A stretch of 64,000 nucleotides of DNA from JAISGQ01 sp964500965 (GCA_964500965.1 CAZCQZ010000003.1:49426-113425), one strand, 5' to 3'; shown: positions 1 through 7,811, counted from the first letter of the stretch. Notes: generated by a model not told the origin, from the letters alone. Translations and numbers: made by a program.

Positions 1-954
1 TGCCATGCGGCACTTTATATCGAGGAACTTTTCTGCTCCCAAATCAGAGCCGAAGCCTGCTTCGGTAATGCAATAGTCCGCAAGCTTTAAGCCGAGCTTT
101 GTGGCTCTTACGGAATTACAGCCGTGGGCTATATTTGCAAAAGGTCCGCCATGCATGAGAGCCGGTGTGCCCTCAAGGGTCTGCACAAGATTCGGCTTTA
201 TTGCGTCCTTGAGCAGTGCGGTCATTGCCCCCTCGGCATTTATGTCCTTTGCAAAAACCGGCGCGCCGGAATATGTATATGCTATAAGTATATTTCCGAG
301 CCGTTTTTTCAGGTCATCAATATCGGAAGCAAGACAGAGAATCGCCATTACTTCGCTGGCAACCGTTATAATAAATCCGTCTTCTCTGGGTACACCGTTT
401 GACTTGCCGCCCAGACCTATGGTTATATTTCTCAATGCACGGTCATTCATATCAAGGCATCTTTTAAAGGTGATTCTTCTGGGGTCTATGCCCAGCTCAT
501 TGCCCTGCTGTAAATGATTGTCAAGCATTGCACAAAGGAGGTTATTTGCCGCTGTTATGGCGTGCATATCTCCGGTAAAGTGAAGATTTATATCCTCCAT
601 GGGGATTACCTGACTGTAGCCGCCGCCGGCGGCACCGCCCTTAACCCCGAAAACAGGACCTAATGACGGCTCTCTCAATGCGATTACAGCCTTTTTGCCG
701 ATATGCGCCATAGCCTGTCCCAGTCCGATTGTTGTGGTGGTTTTTCCCTCTCCTGCCGGAGTGGGGTTTATAGCCGTCACAAGCACAAGCTTTCCGTCCC
801 TGCCCTTTGAAAGACGTTCTATCGCTTCCTCGGTAATTTTCGCTTTGTACGGTCCGTACAGTTCCAAATCGTCATTTGTGATGCCCAACGTTTCCGCAAT
901 TTTTTCGATTTTATAAATTTTGGCGTTCTGTGCTATCTCAATATCGGTAAGCAT
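1..954 (-). CDS. fhs: Formate--tetrahydrofolate ligase, N-terminal 318 residues (cut by window edge)
   Basis: ATP-dependent ligation of formate to tetrahydrofolate, giving 10-formyl-THF; entry step of the folate one-carbon pathway. Translating the minus strand from the ATG at 954 gives an open frame to position 1, beginning MLTDIEIAQNAKIYKIEKI, with the family P-loop PTPAGEGKTTTT near residue 65, then LREPSLGPVFGVKGGAAGGG and FTGDMHAI, all typical of FTHFS. A GGAGGG ribosome site lies 7-8 nt upstream of the ATG. The remaining C-terminal part (about 240 residues in the usual 555-residue family) lies outside the window. Functional partners metF and metH are at 53.9-57.7 kb. Confidence 0.95.
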   Translation of the reverse strand, partial: MLTDIEIAQNAKIYKIEKIAETLGITNDDLELYGPYKAKITEEAIERLSKGRDGKLVLVTAINPTPAGEGKTTTTIGLGQAMAHIGKKAVIALREPSLGPVFGVKGGAAGGGYSQVIPMEDINLHFTGDMHAITAANNLLCAMLDNHLQQGNELGIDPRRITFKRCLDMNDRALRNITIGLGGKSNGVPREDGFIITVASEVMAILCLASDIDDLKKRLGNILIAYTYSGAPVFAKDINAEGAMTALLKDAIKPNLVQTLEGTPALMHGGPFANIAHGCNSVRATKLGLKLADYCITEAGFGSDLGAEKFLDIKCRMA

Positions 955-984
955 AGTATACCCTCCAAATTTTATTGTTAAAAG

Positions 985-1013
985 ATTATAACACATTATT
1001 CATAATGTTTAAA
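985..1013 (-). promoter_or_regulatory. fhs promoter with palindrome in the spacer
   Basis: On the minus strand TTTAAA (1013-1008) and TATAAT (990-985) are 17 nt apart, and the -10 is preceded by TG in the extended arrangement TGTTATAAT. The spacer holds the inverted repeat ACATTAT-TC-ATAATGT (993-1008), positioned like an operator. Predicted start about 25 nt upstream of the fhs ATG. Confidence 0.55.
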
Positions 1014-1022
1014 GTATTTTGC

Positions 1023-1051
1023 TTGAATTAAGTCGAAGTTAAATATATAAT
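1023..1051 (+). promoter_or_regulatory. SigA-type promoter of the rodA-family gene
   Basis: TTGAAT (1023-1028), 17-nt spacer, perfect TATAAT (1046-1051). The predicted transcription start near 1058 lies inside the upstream GTG at 1057, which argues for the GTG at 1120 as the true start codon. Confidence 0.65.
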
Positions 1052-1119
1052 ATTCAGTGTCACAGACAAAAAAATTTGGTAAAGATACCTTTTCATTATA
1101 TTCAAAACGGGGTGATAGT

Positions 1120-2271
1120 GTGCAAAAAGTTCTTTCTTTTCTTAAAAAAACGGGCTTTGCCGTGCTTAAATACATAAAATCAACCTATATCGCACTTTGG
1201 ATTACCGTTCTTTGCGCTTCGGTTTTCAGCTGTATGCTTGTTTACAGCGCAACTCGTGACAACGGTTCACGAAGAATTGCCGTTCAGCTTATAGCCTGTA
1301 TTGTCGGTTACATCGGTGCCGTGGTCATATCCACCATGGACTATGAGCGGCTCGGTGAGCTGTGGTATCTTATTGCCGCCGTGTGCGTGAGTCTGGTTCT
1401 GGCTACCTTTGTAGTCGGCGTTAAAGGTAACGAGCTGGCGGACGATAAGGCGTGGCTTCGTATTTTCGGCGTCAGCTTTCAGCCCTCGGAGCTTATGAAA
1501 ATCGGCTTTATTGTCACATTTTCCTATCACTTATCCCTAACCATAAAGGCAGGGCACATAAATTCCATTCCTCATCTGCTTCTGGTTGTCGGTCACGGTC
1601 TTATTCCGGTCGTGCTGATTCTGCTACAGGGTGATACCGGTAACGCCATGATTTTTGCTCTGATATTCGCTTTTATGATTTTTTGCAGCGGCATCGACTG
1701 GAAATACATCGCACTCGTTGTTATCGTCGCATTGTGCGCAGTGCCGTTTATTTGGCAAAAGCTTCCCTCGTTCCAGAGGGAACGTTTCCGCGCCGTTTAT
1801 TTTCCGCAGGAGGGTGACGAGCTCGGCGCTCTCTATCAGCAGACCCTCGGAAGAATGGCTCTCGGCTCCGGCGGCATTACCGGTCAGGGCTGGAAACAGG
1901 GTGCTCTTGTTCAGTCGGGTATTATCCCCGAAGATTATACAGACTTTATATTTACCGTTTGCGGCGAAGAATTCGGACTTATCGGGTGCGTATTTATCCT
2001 GCTGATTGAAGTCTCGATTATTATTCTCGCTCTGCGCGCCGGTCTGACCGCTCGTGACAATATGGGCAAATTTATCTGCCTCGGCTTTATTGCGCTTATC
2101 GCAACCCAGACGATTTTCAATGTCGGAATGTGCCTTGTTGTACTCCCCGTTATCGGTATTACATTGCCGTTTATAAGCGCCGGCGGTTCTTCAAGTATGT
2201 GTCTTTATTTCGGATTCGGGCTTATCTTAAGCGTGTATATGCGGCGTAATGAAGCAAAATTGCGGATATGA
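1120..2271 (+). CDS. rodA: FtsW/RodA/SpoVE-family peptidoglycan polymerase
   Basis: Polytopic SEDS glycosyltransferase that polymerises lipid II at the membrane together with a class B penicillin-binding protein. The protein has about ten hydrophobic segments, the FQPSELMKIGF motif, the conserved Asp in LLQGDTGNA, and the C-terminal signature LPFISAGGSS. A near-complete Shine-Dalgarno (GGGGTGAT, 1109-1116) sits just before the GTG at 1120, giving 383 residues; the frame is open 63 nt upstream, but that GTG lies at the predicted transcription start. Transcribed alone, ending in the bidirectional hairpin at 2277. No PBP or division gene is adjacent, so RodA (elongation) versus SpoVE/FtsW (sporulation or division) cannot be settled from context; the RodA call rests on general similarity. 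Confidence 0.88.
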   Translation: MQKVLSFLKKTGFAVLKYIKSTYIALWITVLCASVFSCMLVYSATRDNGSRRIAVQLIACIVGYIGAVVISTMDYERLGELWYLIAAVCVSLVLATFVVGVKGNELADDKAWLRIFGVSFQPSELMKIGFIVTFSYHLSLTIKAGHINSIPHLLLVVGHGLIPVVLILLQGDTGNAMIFALIFAFMIFCSGIDWKYIALVVIVALCAVPFIWQKLPSFQRERFRAVYFPQEGDELGALYQQTLGRMALGSGGITGQGWKQGALVQSGIIPEDYTDFIFTVCGEEFGLIGCVFILLIEVSIIILALRAGLTARDNMGKFICLGFIALIATQTIFNVGMCLVVLPVIGITLPFISAGGSSSMCLYFGFGLILSVYMRRNEAKLRI

Positions 2272-2276
2272 ATATA

Positions 2277-2311
2277 GGGGGCTGTGAAAAACTTACGTTT
2301 TTTACAGCCCC
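2277..2311. terminator. Bidirectional terminator between convergent genes
   Basis: GGGGCTGT ... ACAGCCCC stem extended by A5/T6 pairing. It lies 6 nt after the rodA-family stop and directly abuts the stop of the minus-strand gene at 2312. Member of the CTGTAAAA-type hairpin family seen elsewhere in the window. Confidence 0.75.
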
Positions 2312-2662
2312 TTATAATATATTATTGAGCTTCGGCATTTGGCTTTCTTTAAGATGCTCCATTGCAAGTTTTATTTCCACACAGCACCTTTTAAACTGTC
2401 CTTCGTCCGTTGTTCGCACCTCATCCAACGCTCCTATAAGTGCAGTGACCTCCTCAAGCTCATTGTGGTCAAAATACAGTGCCGCCGTTTCGCTGTAACG
2501 CTCCCATTCCCTTTCAAGCTCCGATGTGCTGCCGTTGCCGTTATAAATTCTATCCGTCATTTCCGTTATATCATCGGCAAAGCCTGTGGCATAAACAGAT
2601 GAAGCTATACACACCACTGCCAGAAATACGGCTATAACCGCTCCGCTTATAAATCTGCTCAT
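2312..2662 (-). CDS. DUF4363-like small membrane-anchored protein
   Basis: 116 residues: one N-terminal hydrophobic segment (about residues 5-25) ending in a possible signal-peptidase site, then a helical acidic/basic domain (W-E-R-Y, then FDHNELEEV and KLAMEHLKESQ). Size, topology and position directly behind a DUF421 gene match the DUF4363 family, a partner of unknown function often paired with DUF421 in Clostridia. Its ATG overlaps the stop of the DUF421 gene by 4 nt (2659-2662), so the two are translationally coupled. No enzymatic motif is visible. Confidence 0.7.
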   Translation of the reverse strand: MSRFISGAVIAVFLAVVCIASSVYATGFADDITEMTDRIYNGNGSTSELEREWERYSETAALYFDHNELEEVTALIGALDEVRTTDEGQFKRCCVEIKLAMEHLKESQMPKLNNIL

Positions 2663-3303
2663 TTATTTTCTTTCCTCACTATTTTGTATTTTCCGTCCTC
2701 CGACGCTACCATAATGTATACGTCCTCAAGCTCGGTTTTTTCCTTTTTTAATGTCTCGGCAATTTTTTCCTCGCTCCATGTGACAAGCTGCATGGAGTTT
2801 TTTTCTATGCAACCGTCATCAATCACCAGAGCATACATTGGCGTTATTTTCTCCTTGCTTCCGCTTTTTTCAAGTATGCTCAACACTCCGTCCGTCTCAA
2901 CAACCGCATACTCCACTTCGTCGATGTCGAATATCCCGTTCTTGCGAAGCTCCTCAAACAAATCCTCGTTTGAAAAACGGATTTTTTTCATCGCCTGCTG
3001 GTCTATCTCTCCCCTGACTATTACCACAACCGGTTTACCGCTGACTACATGGCGCAATCCGCTGTTTTTAAGCATTATATACGACAGCCCAAGCTCCAGT
3101 AAAACCAGGGTTAATATGGGCATTACGCCGGTCAGGAGCGGCGTTCCTATATCCTGCATGGGGATTGATGCAACGTTTGAAATCATCAGCGTTACAACCA
3201 GTTCAGCCGCCTGCATTTCTCCGATTTGCCGCTTTCCCATTATTCTGATTGCAAATACCACAAGCGCAAACAGCAATGCGGTTCTTATTACCAATACAAG
3301 CAT
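2659..3303 (-). CDS. DUF421 (YetF-family) membrane protein
   Basis: 214 residues. Three N-terminal membrane segments (about residues 3-20, 35-52, 57-80) with the family motif FAIRIMGKRQIGEMQAAELV, followed by a cytosolic alpha/beta domain carrying RFSNEDLFEELRKNGIFDID and the VEYAVVETDGVLSIL stretch typical of YetF/YdfR proteins. First gene of a two-gene unit with the DUF4363-like gene. In Bacillus, YetF-type proteins localise to membranes and some influence spore properties; no precise biochemical role is established. Confidence 0.85.
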   Translation of the reverse strand: MLVLVIRTALLFALVVFAIRIMGKRQIGEMQAAELVVTLMISNVASIPMQDIGTPLLTGVMPILTLVLLELGLSYIMLKNSGLRHVVSGKPVVVIVRGEIDQQAMKKIRFSNEDLFEELRKNGIFDIDEVEYAVVETDGVLSILEKSGSKEKITPMYALVIDDGCIEKNSMQLVTWSEEKIAETLKKEKTELEDVYIMVASEDGKYKIVRKENK

Positions 3304-3337
3304 ATTTTCTTCCTTTCGCTTTTTTGTTATTATGTGC

Positions 3338-3370
3338 GAAAAAAAGAAAAAGTGCCCTGAAAGGGCACTT
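3338..3370 (-). terminator. Intrinsic terminator of the isomerase-like gene
   Basis: Minus-strand hairpin AAGTGCCC-TTTC-GGGCACTT followed by T5CT7, 8 nt after the stop at 3379. Classical rho-independent form. Confidence 0.85.
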
Positions 3371-3378
3371 GCATAAAT

Positions 3379-4188
3379 TTACCTGCGCTTCTTTTTAAAG
3401 GTTGTTCCGTCATCAAGCAGACCGTTCATATATTCAAAGGATTCTTTAAGCTCCGAAAGCTTTTCAAAATCGCGTCTGTACACCTCGATGACCCAGGTGG
3501 GATTGTTGTTGAATTTGTCCAGTATGCACTTCATTCTGTAATAATCCATGTTTCCGCGACCGGGCAACATACAATCACGCATGGCACTGTTATCACTGCA
3601 ATGAATATGGACTATGCTGTCCCCTATTTTTTCAAGAAAATCGTAGGGGTCGTAGCCGCTTCTTATTGCCTGCTTTACATCAAACACGAATTTCCCGTAT
3701 TTTCCAAGCTGATTTTTCATTTTCAGAAGAAAATCCGGATTCTGGCTTCTGTGAAGATTTACATTTTCCTGCGCAAGAGTTACTCCCATTTTTTCGCCGC
3801 ACTCGGCGATTTTCAGGAAGCGTTCAATATATTTTCCGTCGGGAACATTGCCCGGAAGCCTGTCTCCGTGCAAAACAACCACCGACGCATCCAGCTTATT
3901 TGCTGCATAAAAATACTGCTTATAGGTTTCAAGCATATCCGTAAAGCGGCGTTCATAGTCCGAAAAGAACATGAACGGCTCCATTTGTGACGAATAAGGG
4001 TGAACGGAATACACCGTGCCGCCGCTTTTTTTGATGAGCCTGGCAATATATCTGACATATGAAGCTTCAAGCTCGGATGAGGTATTGAAAAAAACCTCAA
4101 ACTCCCTCACGCCCATATCAATCAATGTCGAGATAGAGCGTTCGGTCAGCATCGGATATAAACAGGCTGTCGAAACACCAACCTTCAT
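3379..4188 (-). CDS. Sugar phosphate isomerase/epimerase-like TIM-barrel protein
   Basis: 269 residues with the pattern of the xylose-isomerase-like / AP endonuclease 2 superfamily: an N-terminal strand MKVGVSTACLYP, VVLHGDRLPG, the metal-ligand region LAQENVNLHRSQNP (Glu on a strand end), FVFDVKQAIRSGYDP, HIHCSDN (His/Asp ligands) and the final strand WVIEVYRRDF (Glu). These fit a divalent-metal site for isomerisation or epimerisation of a sugar or polyol. AAGGATGAT precedes the ATG. Monocistronic with its own terminator. The substrate cannot be deduced; no sugar transporter or kinase is adjacent. Confidence 0.8.
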   Translation of the reverse strand: MKVGVSTACLYPMLTERSISTLIDMGVREFEVFFNTSSELEASYVRYIARLIKKSGGTVYSVHPYSSQMEPFMFFSDYERRFTDMLETYKQYFYAANKLDASVVVLHGDRLPGNVPDGKYIERFLKIAECGEKMGVTLAQENVNLHRSQNPDFLLKMKNQLGKYGKFVFDVKQAIRSGYDPYDFLEKIGDSIVHIHCSDNSAMRDCMLPGRGNMDYYRMKCILDKFNNNPTWVIEVYRRDFEKLSELKESFEYMNGLLDDGTTFKKKRR

Positions 4189-4263
4189 TGTATCATCCTT
4201 CCCGGCAATAATTACCTTTGCTTCTTTTTCTGCGTTATGTTATCATAATGGCGGTGAATCATT

Positions 4264-4515
4264 ATGAAAATTATTAACGGCATTTATTTACAACTCCAAA
4301 ATCTAACCTGGCTTGCTGTGCGGATTTTACAGGCTACAAACTGCATTTTCTGCATTACTCTGCTTTCTGCACTGGCATTTACACTTTTTCCCGATATTGC
4401 ATCGGATCCGGTTAACGCCGCGCTTATTGCCGATGAGCTGCTCCATGCCTCAACCAGACTTCTGACTCTCGGCATCATTTCCGCTTTTGCCTCCGACATA
4501 GCCGTCCGTATTTGA
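4264..4515 (+). CDS. Small hydrophobic protein, uncharacterised
   Basis: 83 residues with two probable membrane segments (roughly residues 15-45 and 60-80). ATG at 4264 is preceded by a weak GGCGGTGA site. No family recognised. It fills an otherwise empty gap between two minus-strand genes; the opposite strand also has a shorter open frame, so coding status is not certain. Confidence 0.5.
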   Translation: MKIINGIYLQLQNLTWLAVRILQATNCIFCITLLSALAFTLFPDIASDPVNAALIADELLHASTRLLTLGIISAFASDIAVRI

Positions 4516-4586
4516 TTATACTATTTCTAAAATAGAATTTCAAGCTATTTGTCACTTAAAAGTCTAAGTCTGCCATTTTGCAAAAT

Positions 4587-4814
4587 CTAATCTCTGTTTT
4601 TCAGATATATCACAACCGAAACAATCGCACCGACAACTAAATAAACTCCGATAACAGCACAGAACATTTCCGCCAGCATACCGATTACCCAAATATCTTT
4701 AACGGCGGAGAAAATCCACCCTGTCAGTGCGCCTATTCCCGCATACAGCACGATTGACACTATCAGTCCCATGAGACTTGAAGCCATTGAGCTTAATGGA
4801 AAGAACGCTTTCAT
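4587..4814 (-). CDS. Small two-helix membrane protein, uncharacterised
   Basis: 75 residues: two long hydrophobic stretches (about residues 12-38 and 42-70) split by a short WIFSAVKDIW amphipathic turn, ending in the positively charged KNRD. AGAGGG lies 7 nt before the ATG, supporting translation. An imperfect 15-bp inverted repeat (4832-4875) sits upstream. No family recognised; divergent from sigK. Confidence 0.65.
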   Translation of the reverse strand: MKAFFPLSSMASSLMGLIVSIVLYAGIGALTGWIFSAVKDIWVIGMLAEMFCAVIGVYLVVGAIVSVVIYLKNRD

Positions 4815-4831
4815 ATCTATTGCCCTCTTTT

Positions 4832-4875
4832 ATAATACTGCTTTCCGTAAATCTTTAATCGGGAAGCAGTATTAT
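4832..4875. repeat. Inverted repeat in the divergent spacer
   Basis: ATAATACTGCTTTCC and its complement GGGAAGCAGTATTAT, 15 bp with one mismatch and a 15-nt loop. Not followed by a T-run in either direction, so more like an operator or leader hairpin of the small membrane gene than a terminator. Confidence 0.5.
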
Positions 4876-4934
4876 TGTAATGCTTTTAGTACTTTAAAGT
4901 CAATACGTACCGTGAATATTATAAAAATTTGTTA

Positions 4935-4974
4935 ATTCGGACATTTTGCGGAAACTCGACGAAAATGTCCGAAT
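4935..4974. promoter_or_regulatory. Perfect 13-bp inverted repeat upstream of sigK
   Basis: ATTCGGACATTTT ... AAAATGTCCGAAT with a 14-nt loop, ending 31 nt before the sigK ATG. Either an operator or a hairpin in the sigK leader; no T-run follows. Confidence 0.6.
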
Positions 4975-5005
4975 ATATTTTATATATACGGTTTGGAGGT
5001 GCTAT

Positions 5006-5710
5006 ATGGATTTTTTACAGCTTTTAACGCAGGCTTTCGGCAGTGTTGTTTATTTGCTTTTGGGTTTATCGGGGAACGGCTCTTTTCCGCGCCGTCTGAG
5101 CAGTGCCGAGGAAAGCAGGTACATTGCTCTCATGCAACAGGGTGACGAAAATGCACGCAGCAAGCTGATTGAACATAATCTCAGGCTCGTTGCGTACATA
5201 AACCGCAAATATTACTCACTTTCAAACGATATTGATGACCTGATTTCTATTGGCACTATCGGCCTTATCAAGGCTGTGGACACCTTTTCCCCCGACAAGG
5301 GAATACGGCTTTCCTCCTATGCCTCACGCTGTATTGAAAATGAAGTGCTGATGCATCTGCGTTCATCAAAAAAGAACGCTTCAAACATTTCCATAAGCGA
5401 GCCTATCGAAACCGACAGGCAGGGCAACACCATCACAATGATTGACGTTATTGCCGACAGCACGGTGCTGGCTGATGTCCTCGAAACCAAGCTCCAAAGC
5501 GAAAAGCTGAGAAAATGTCTTTCCGGGCTTTCCGACAGCCGCTGCCGCGAAATAATTATACGCCGTTACGGTCTTGACGGCAGCGAATCCCTAACCCAAA
5601 AGGAGCTTGCAGACAAATTCAACATATCCCGTTCTTATGTTTCAAGACTCGAAAAGAAAGCTCTGACAGAGCTTGCGGACATGATGAACCGGAACGATGA
5701 AAAAATTTAA
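5006..5710 (+). CDS. sigK: Sporulation sigma factor SigK (pro-form)
   Basis: Late mother-cell sigma factor for spore coat and cortex genes. From the ATG at 5006 (GGAGGT, 5-nt spacing) 234 residues are encoded. Residues 1-25 form a hydrophobic pro-sequence (MDFLQLLTQAFGSVVYLLLG) comparable with Bacillus pro-SigK, which is removed by regulated membrane proteolysis. Then come LSSAEE, region 2 (LIEHNLRLVAYI, DLISIGTIGLIKAVD, YASRCIENEVLMHLR) and region 4 with a helix-turn-helix (LTQKELADKFNISRSYVSRLEKKAL). The gene is contiguous, with no skin-type element inserted. The 13-bp inverted repeat at 4935-4974 lies in the leader region. SigE/SigF/SigG are excluded by the SigK-like start and lengths, though that rests on family knowledge. 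Confidence 0.9.
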   Translation: MDFLQLLTQAFGSVVYLLLGLSGNGSFPRRLSSAEESRYIALMQQGDENARSKLIEHNLRLVAYINRKYYSLSNDIDDLISIGTIGLIKAVDTFSPDKGIRLSSYASRCIENEVLMHLRSSKKNASNISISEPIETDRQGNTITMIDVIADSTVLADVLETKLQSEKLRKCLSGLSDSRCREIIIRRYGLDGSESLTQKELADKFNISRSYVSRLEKKALTELADMMNRNDEKI

Positions 5711-5719
5711 ATATTTCTG

Positions 5720-5767
5720 TTGACAGCGTAACAATGTTATGCTAGTATATGTGCGTAACATTGTTAC
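5720..5767 (+). promoter_or_regulatory. Promoter with twin GTAACAATGTTAC operators
   Basis: Consensus TTGACA (5720-5725), 17-nt spacer, TAGTAT (5743-5748). A 13-bp palindrome fills the spacer (GTAACAATGTTAT, 5728-5740) and recurs just downstream of the -10 (GTAACATTGTTAC, 5755-5767). The arrangement predicts tight control, probably by the DNA-binding protein encoded next. Confidence 0.75.
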
Positions 5768-5782
5768 GAAAGGAGGTCAACA

Positions 5783-6175
5783 GTGAGCAACGACAGTCTG
5801 ATTTCAAAAAAAGAACTGCTTCTGAGGTACAACATTTCTTACGGAGCTTTATACCGCTGGAAGCGGAAGGGACTTATTCCCGATGACTGGTTTATCAAAA
5901 AATCCACATCGACAGGACAGGAAACCTTTTTCCCGGAAAAGCTTGTATGCGAAAGAATCGAAATGATTCTGGGTATGAAAGAGGAAATACAGCTTGATGA
6001 GCTGGCAAGACGGCTTTCGGGCGAAGATAAAAAGAACGAGCTTATCATTTTGGACACCGAATTCGGCAAAAAATCATTCAGGCTTTGCGATGTCAAAGCT
6101 ATCTCCATTTGCGGAGATAACGGAAACGGTCGTGACATCACCGACGATATTAAAGAAATGCTTAAAAATCTGTAA
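5783..6175 (+). CDS. YhbD-like (DUF4004) MerR-type DNA-binding protein
   Basis: 130 residues starting at a GTG with a perfect AGGAGGT site 5 nt upstream. N-terminal helix-turn-helix of MerR/YhbD type: LISKKELLLRYNISYGALYRWKRKGLIPDDWF, followed by FFPEKLVCERIEMIL and a charged C-terminus with LDELARRLSGE. The same pairing of a YhbD-type regulator with polymer-forming bactofilin genes occurs in Bacillus (yhbD-yhbE-yhbF). It lies 24 nt before the bactofilin gene and behind the twin-palindrome promoter, so autoregulation is the natural inference. Confidence 0.78.
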   Translation: MSNDSLISKKELLLRYNISYGALYRWKRKGLIPDDWFIKKSTSTGQETFFPEKLVCERIEMILGMKEEIQLDELARRLSGEDKKNELIILDTEFGKKSFRLCDVKAISICGDNGNGRDITDDIKEMLKNL

Positions 6176-6199
6176 AGTTTTGAAAAGGAAGGTAATTTT

Positions 6200-6922
6200 A
6201 TGCATATTTCAGGAAGCGGTCATATTCCCTCCGGAGAGTTTAACGAGGGTATCAGCATAAGCGGTAGCGGCAAAATCAACGGAAATATCCGCTGTACATC
6301 ACTTTCATGTTCCGGTGCGGCGAAAAGTGCCGGGGACATTTTCTGTACCGGCATGGCAAAGGTATCCGGTGCGGTAAGATTTGACAAGTCATTACACGCC
6401 GAAGATATTCGCGTCAGCGGCTCAATTCACATTGGTGAAAACTGTACTGCCGACAATAGCATACACCTTTCCGGCAGTGTAAAATGCGATGGTAATATTA
6501 AATGCACCACGCTGCATTCTTCGGGATTCTTGCAAGTCTCCGGCGGAATTGAGGCGGAAAATGTTGAAATCTCCGGTAGCGTTAATTGCGCCGGTCTGCT
6601 CAACGCAGAAAAAATTGAAATCACCATCAACGATACACCTTTAGACATCGGCAGTATCGGCGGCAGTGACATAAAAATCCATATGCACAATCCGGCACGG
6701 GTAAAGCGTTTGCCCCTGTTTTCAAAGCTGGTCGCAGGAAACGGACTTACGGTGCGTGAATCTATCGAGGGCGACGTTATCGCTTTGGAAGGCGTTACAG
6801 CTCCGCTGGTAACCGGCAGAATCGTTGCAATCGGTGCCGGCTGTAATATTGACACGGTACAGTACAGCGAAGATATTGAGATAAGTCCCGATGCAAAAGT
6901 CGCAAAATGCGAAAAGATTTAG
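6200..6922 (+). CDS. Bactofilin / polymer-forming cytoskeletal protein
   Basis: 240 residues rich in short right-handed beta-helix turns: repeated ISGSGKI, CSGAAKSAGDI, VSGAVRF, VSGSIHIG, LSGSVKCDGNIKC, VSGGIEAENVEISGSV, the DUF583/bactofilin signature. A second, more divergent beta-helical part follows (about residues 170-240, LTVRESIEGDVIALEGVTAPLVTGRIVAIG). Likely self-assembling scaffold at the membrane. Co-transcribed with the YhbD-like gene; strong ribosome site AAGGAAGG. Ends at the terminator 6969-7025. Confidence 0.85.
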   Translation: MHISGSGHIPSGEFNEGISISGSGKINGNIRCTSLSCSGAAKSAGDIFCTGMAKVSGAVRFDKSLHAEDIRVSGSIHIGENCTADNSIHLSGSVKCDGNIKCTTLHSSGFLQVSGGIEAENVEISGSVNCAGLLNAEKIEITINDTPLDIGSIGGSDIKIHMHNPARVKRLPLFSKLVAGNGLTVRESIEGDVIALEGVTAPLVTGRIVAIGAGCNIDTVQYSEDIEISPDAKVAKCEKI

Positions 6923-6968
6923 CACTACATAAAAACGGCTTGCCGATATGACGGCGAAAAGCAAAAGC

Positions 6969-7025
6969 TGCCGAAATTTGCTCGTAAAAAGGCTTCACTT
7001 TTTGTTAGCAAATTTCGGCAATTCT
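6969..7025 (+). terminator. Terminator of the yhbD-bactofilin unit
   Basis: TGCCGAAATTTGCT ... AGCAAATTTCGGCA, a 14-bp stem with a 24-nt loop that itself contains an AAAAAG/CTTTTT pair; followed by ATTCTATTTT. Confidence 0.7.
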
Positions 7026-7111
7026 ATTTTAAATTTATCAAGACTATGCTAAAATATGTATAAGTAAAATGTTGAAAAGATAATTTTTAACGGACAACGG
7101 GAGAAAATACT

Positions 7112-7811
7112 ATGATAATTAACTGCGTATGGGAGCATAACGGAAACGACACTCTGCTTTATGCTGTGGATTTTACCGGTGCATACACCCGTGGCGAATC
7201 ACTTGAAATAGCAAAGACAAAGATGACGCAGGAAATAGCCTCCTATTGCAAATGGCTGGGAACTGACACAAGGGTAAAAGCCGAAATCGTAATTGTCGAA
7301 GAAAAATGTTCCCGGCTTGCTGTTTGCGATGCAGATTCCGATGTGCTTTTTGAAAACGAAAAAGTACCGCTGACAATAGATGAATACGAAAAACTGAAAA
7401 GTCTTGCATTGAAATCTGCAAAGGATTTTCTTTTGCTGTACGAATCTGTTCCCGACAAAAACGCTTTTGCCGCACCGCAGCGCAAGACCTTTTACGGACA
7501 AGCTCCCCACACGGCGAATGAAATGTATGAACACACAAAAAACGTAAACAATTATTATTTTTCGGAGATAAATGTTGATACCGATAATAACGGCAATATA
7601 TGAATGTCGCAAACGTGGATTTGAAACGCTTGAATCTATGCCCGATTTTCTTCAAAACGCCGTCATTGCAGGCAGCTATGGTGAGGACCGGTCACTGCGC
7701 AAGGTACTGCGCCGCTTTATCTGGCATGACCGAATCCACGCAAAAGCCATGTATCGACTGACTGTAAAGCTGTTTGGAACAGAGAATGCGGTAAATCCGT
7801 TTTGCTTTTGA
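7112..7811 (+). pseudogene. Frameshifted conserved hypothetical protein (DinB-like C-terminal region)
   Basis: Two overlapping frames read as one protein of about 230 residues. The first (7112-7603, 163 aa) runs to APHTANEMYEHTKNVNNYYFSEI and stops at TGA 7601; the second (open from 7572, +1 frame) continues as ECRKRGFETLESMPDFLQNAV ... FIWHDRIHAKAMYR. Dropping one T at about 7600 (AAT ATA t GAA TGT) joins them cleanly. The WHDRIHAKAMYR stretch resembles DinB/YfiT-type four-helix proteins. The cause may be a recent mutation, a sequencing error, or recoding at ATA-TGA; no slippery heptamer or upstream SD stimulator is visible. Confidence 0.65.

Noticed and set aside
2659..3376. Long plus-strand frame opposite DUF421
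   Set aside because: Ser/Phe-rich shadow of the well-supported minus-strand gene.
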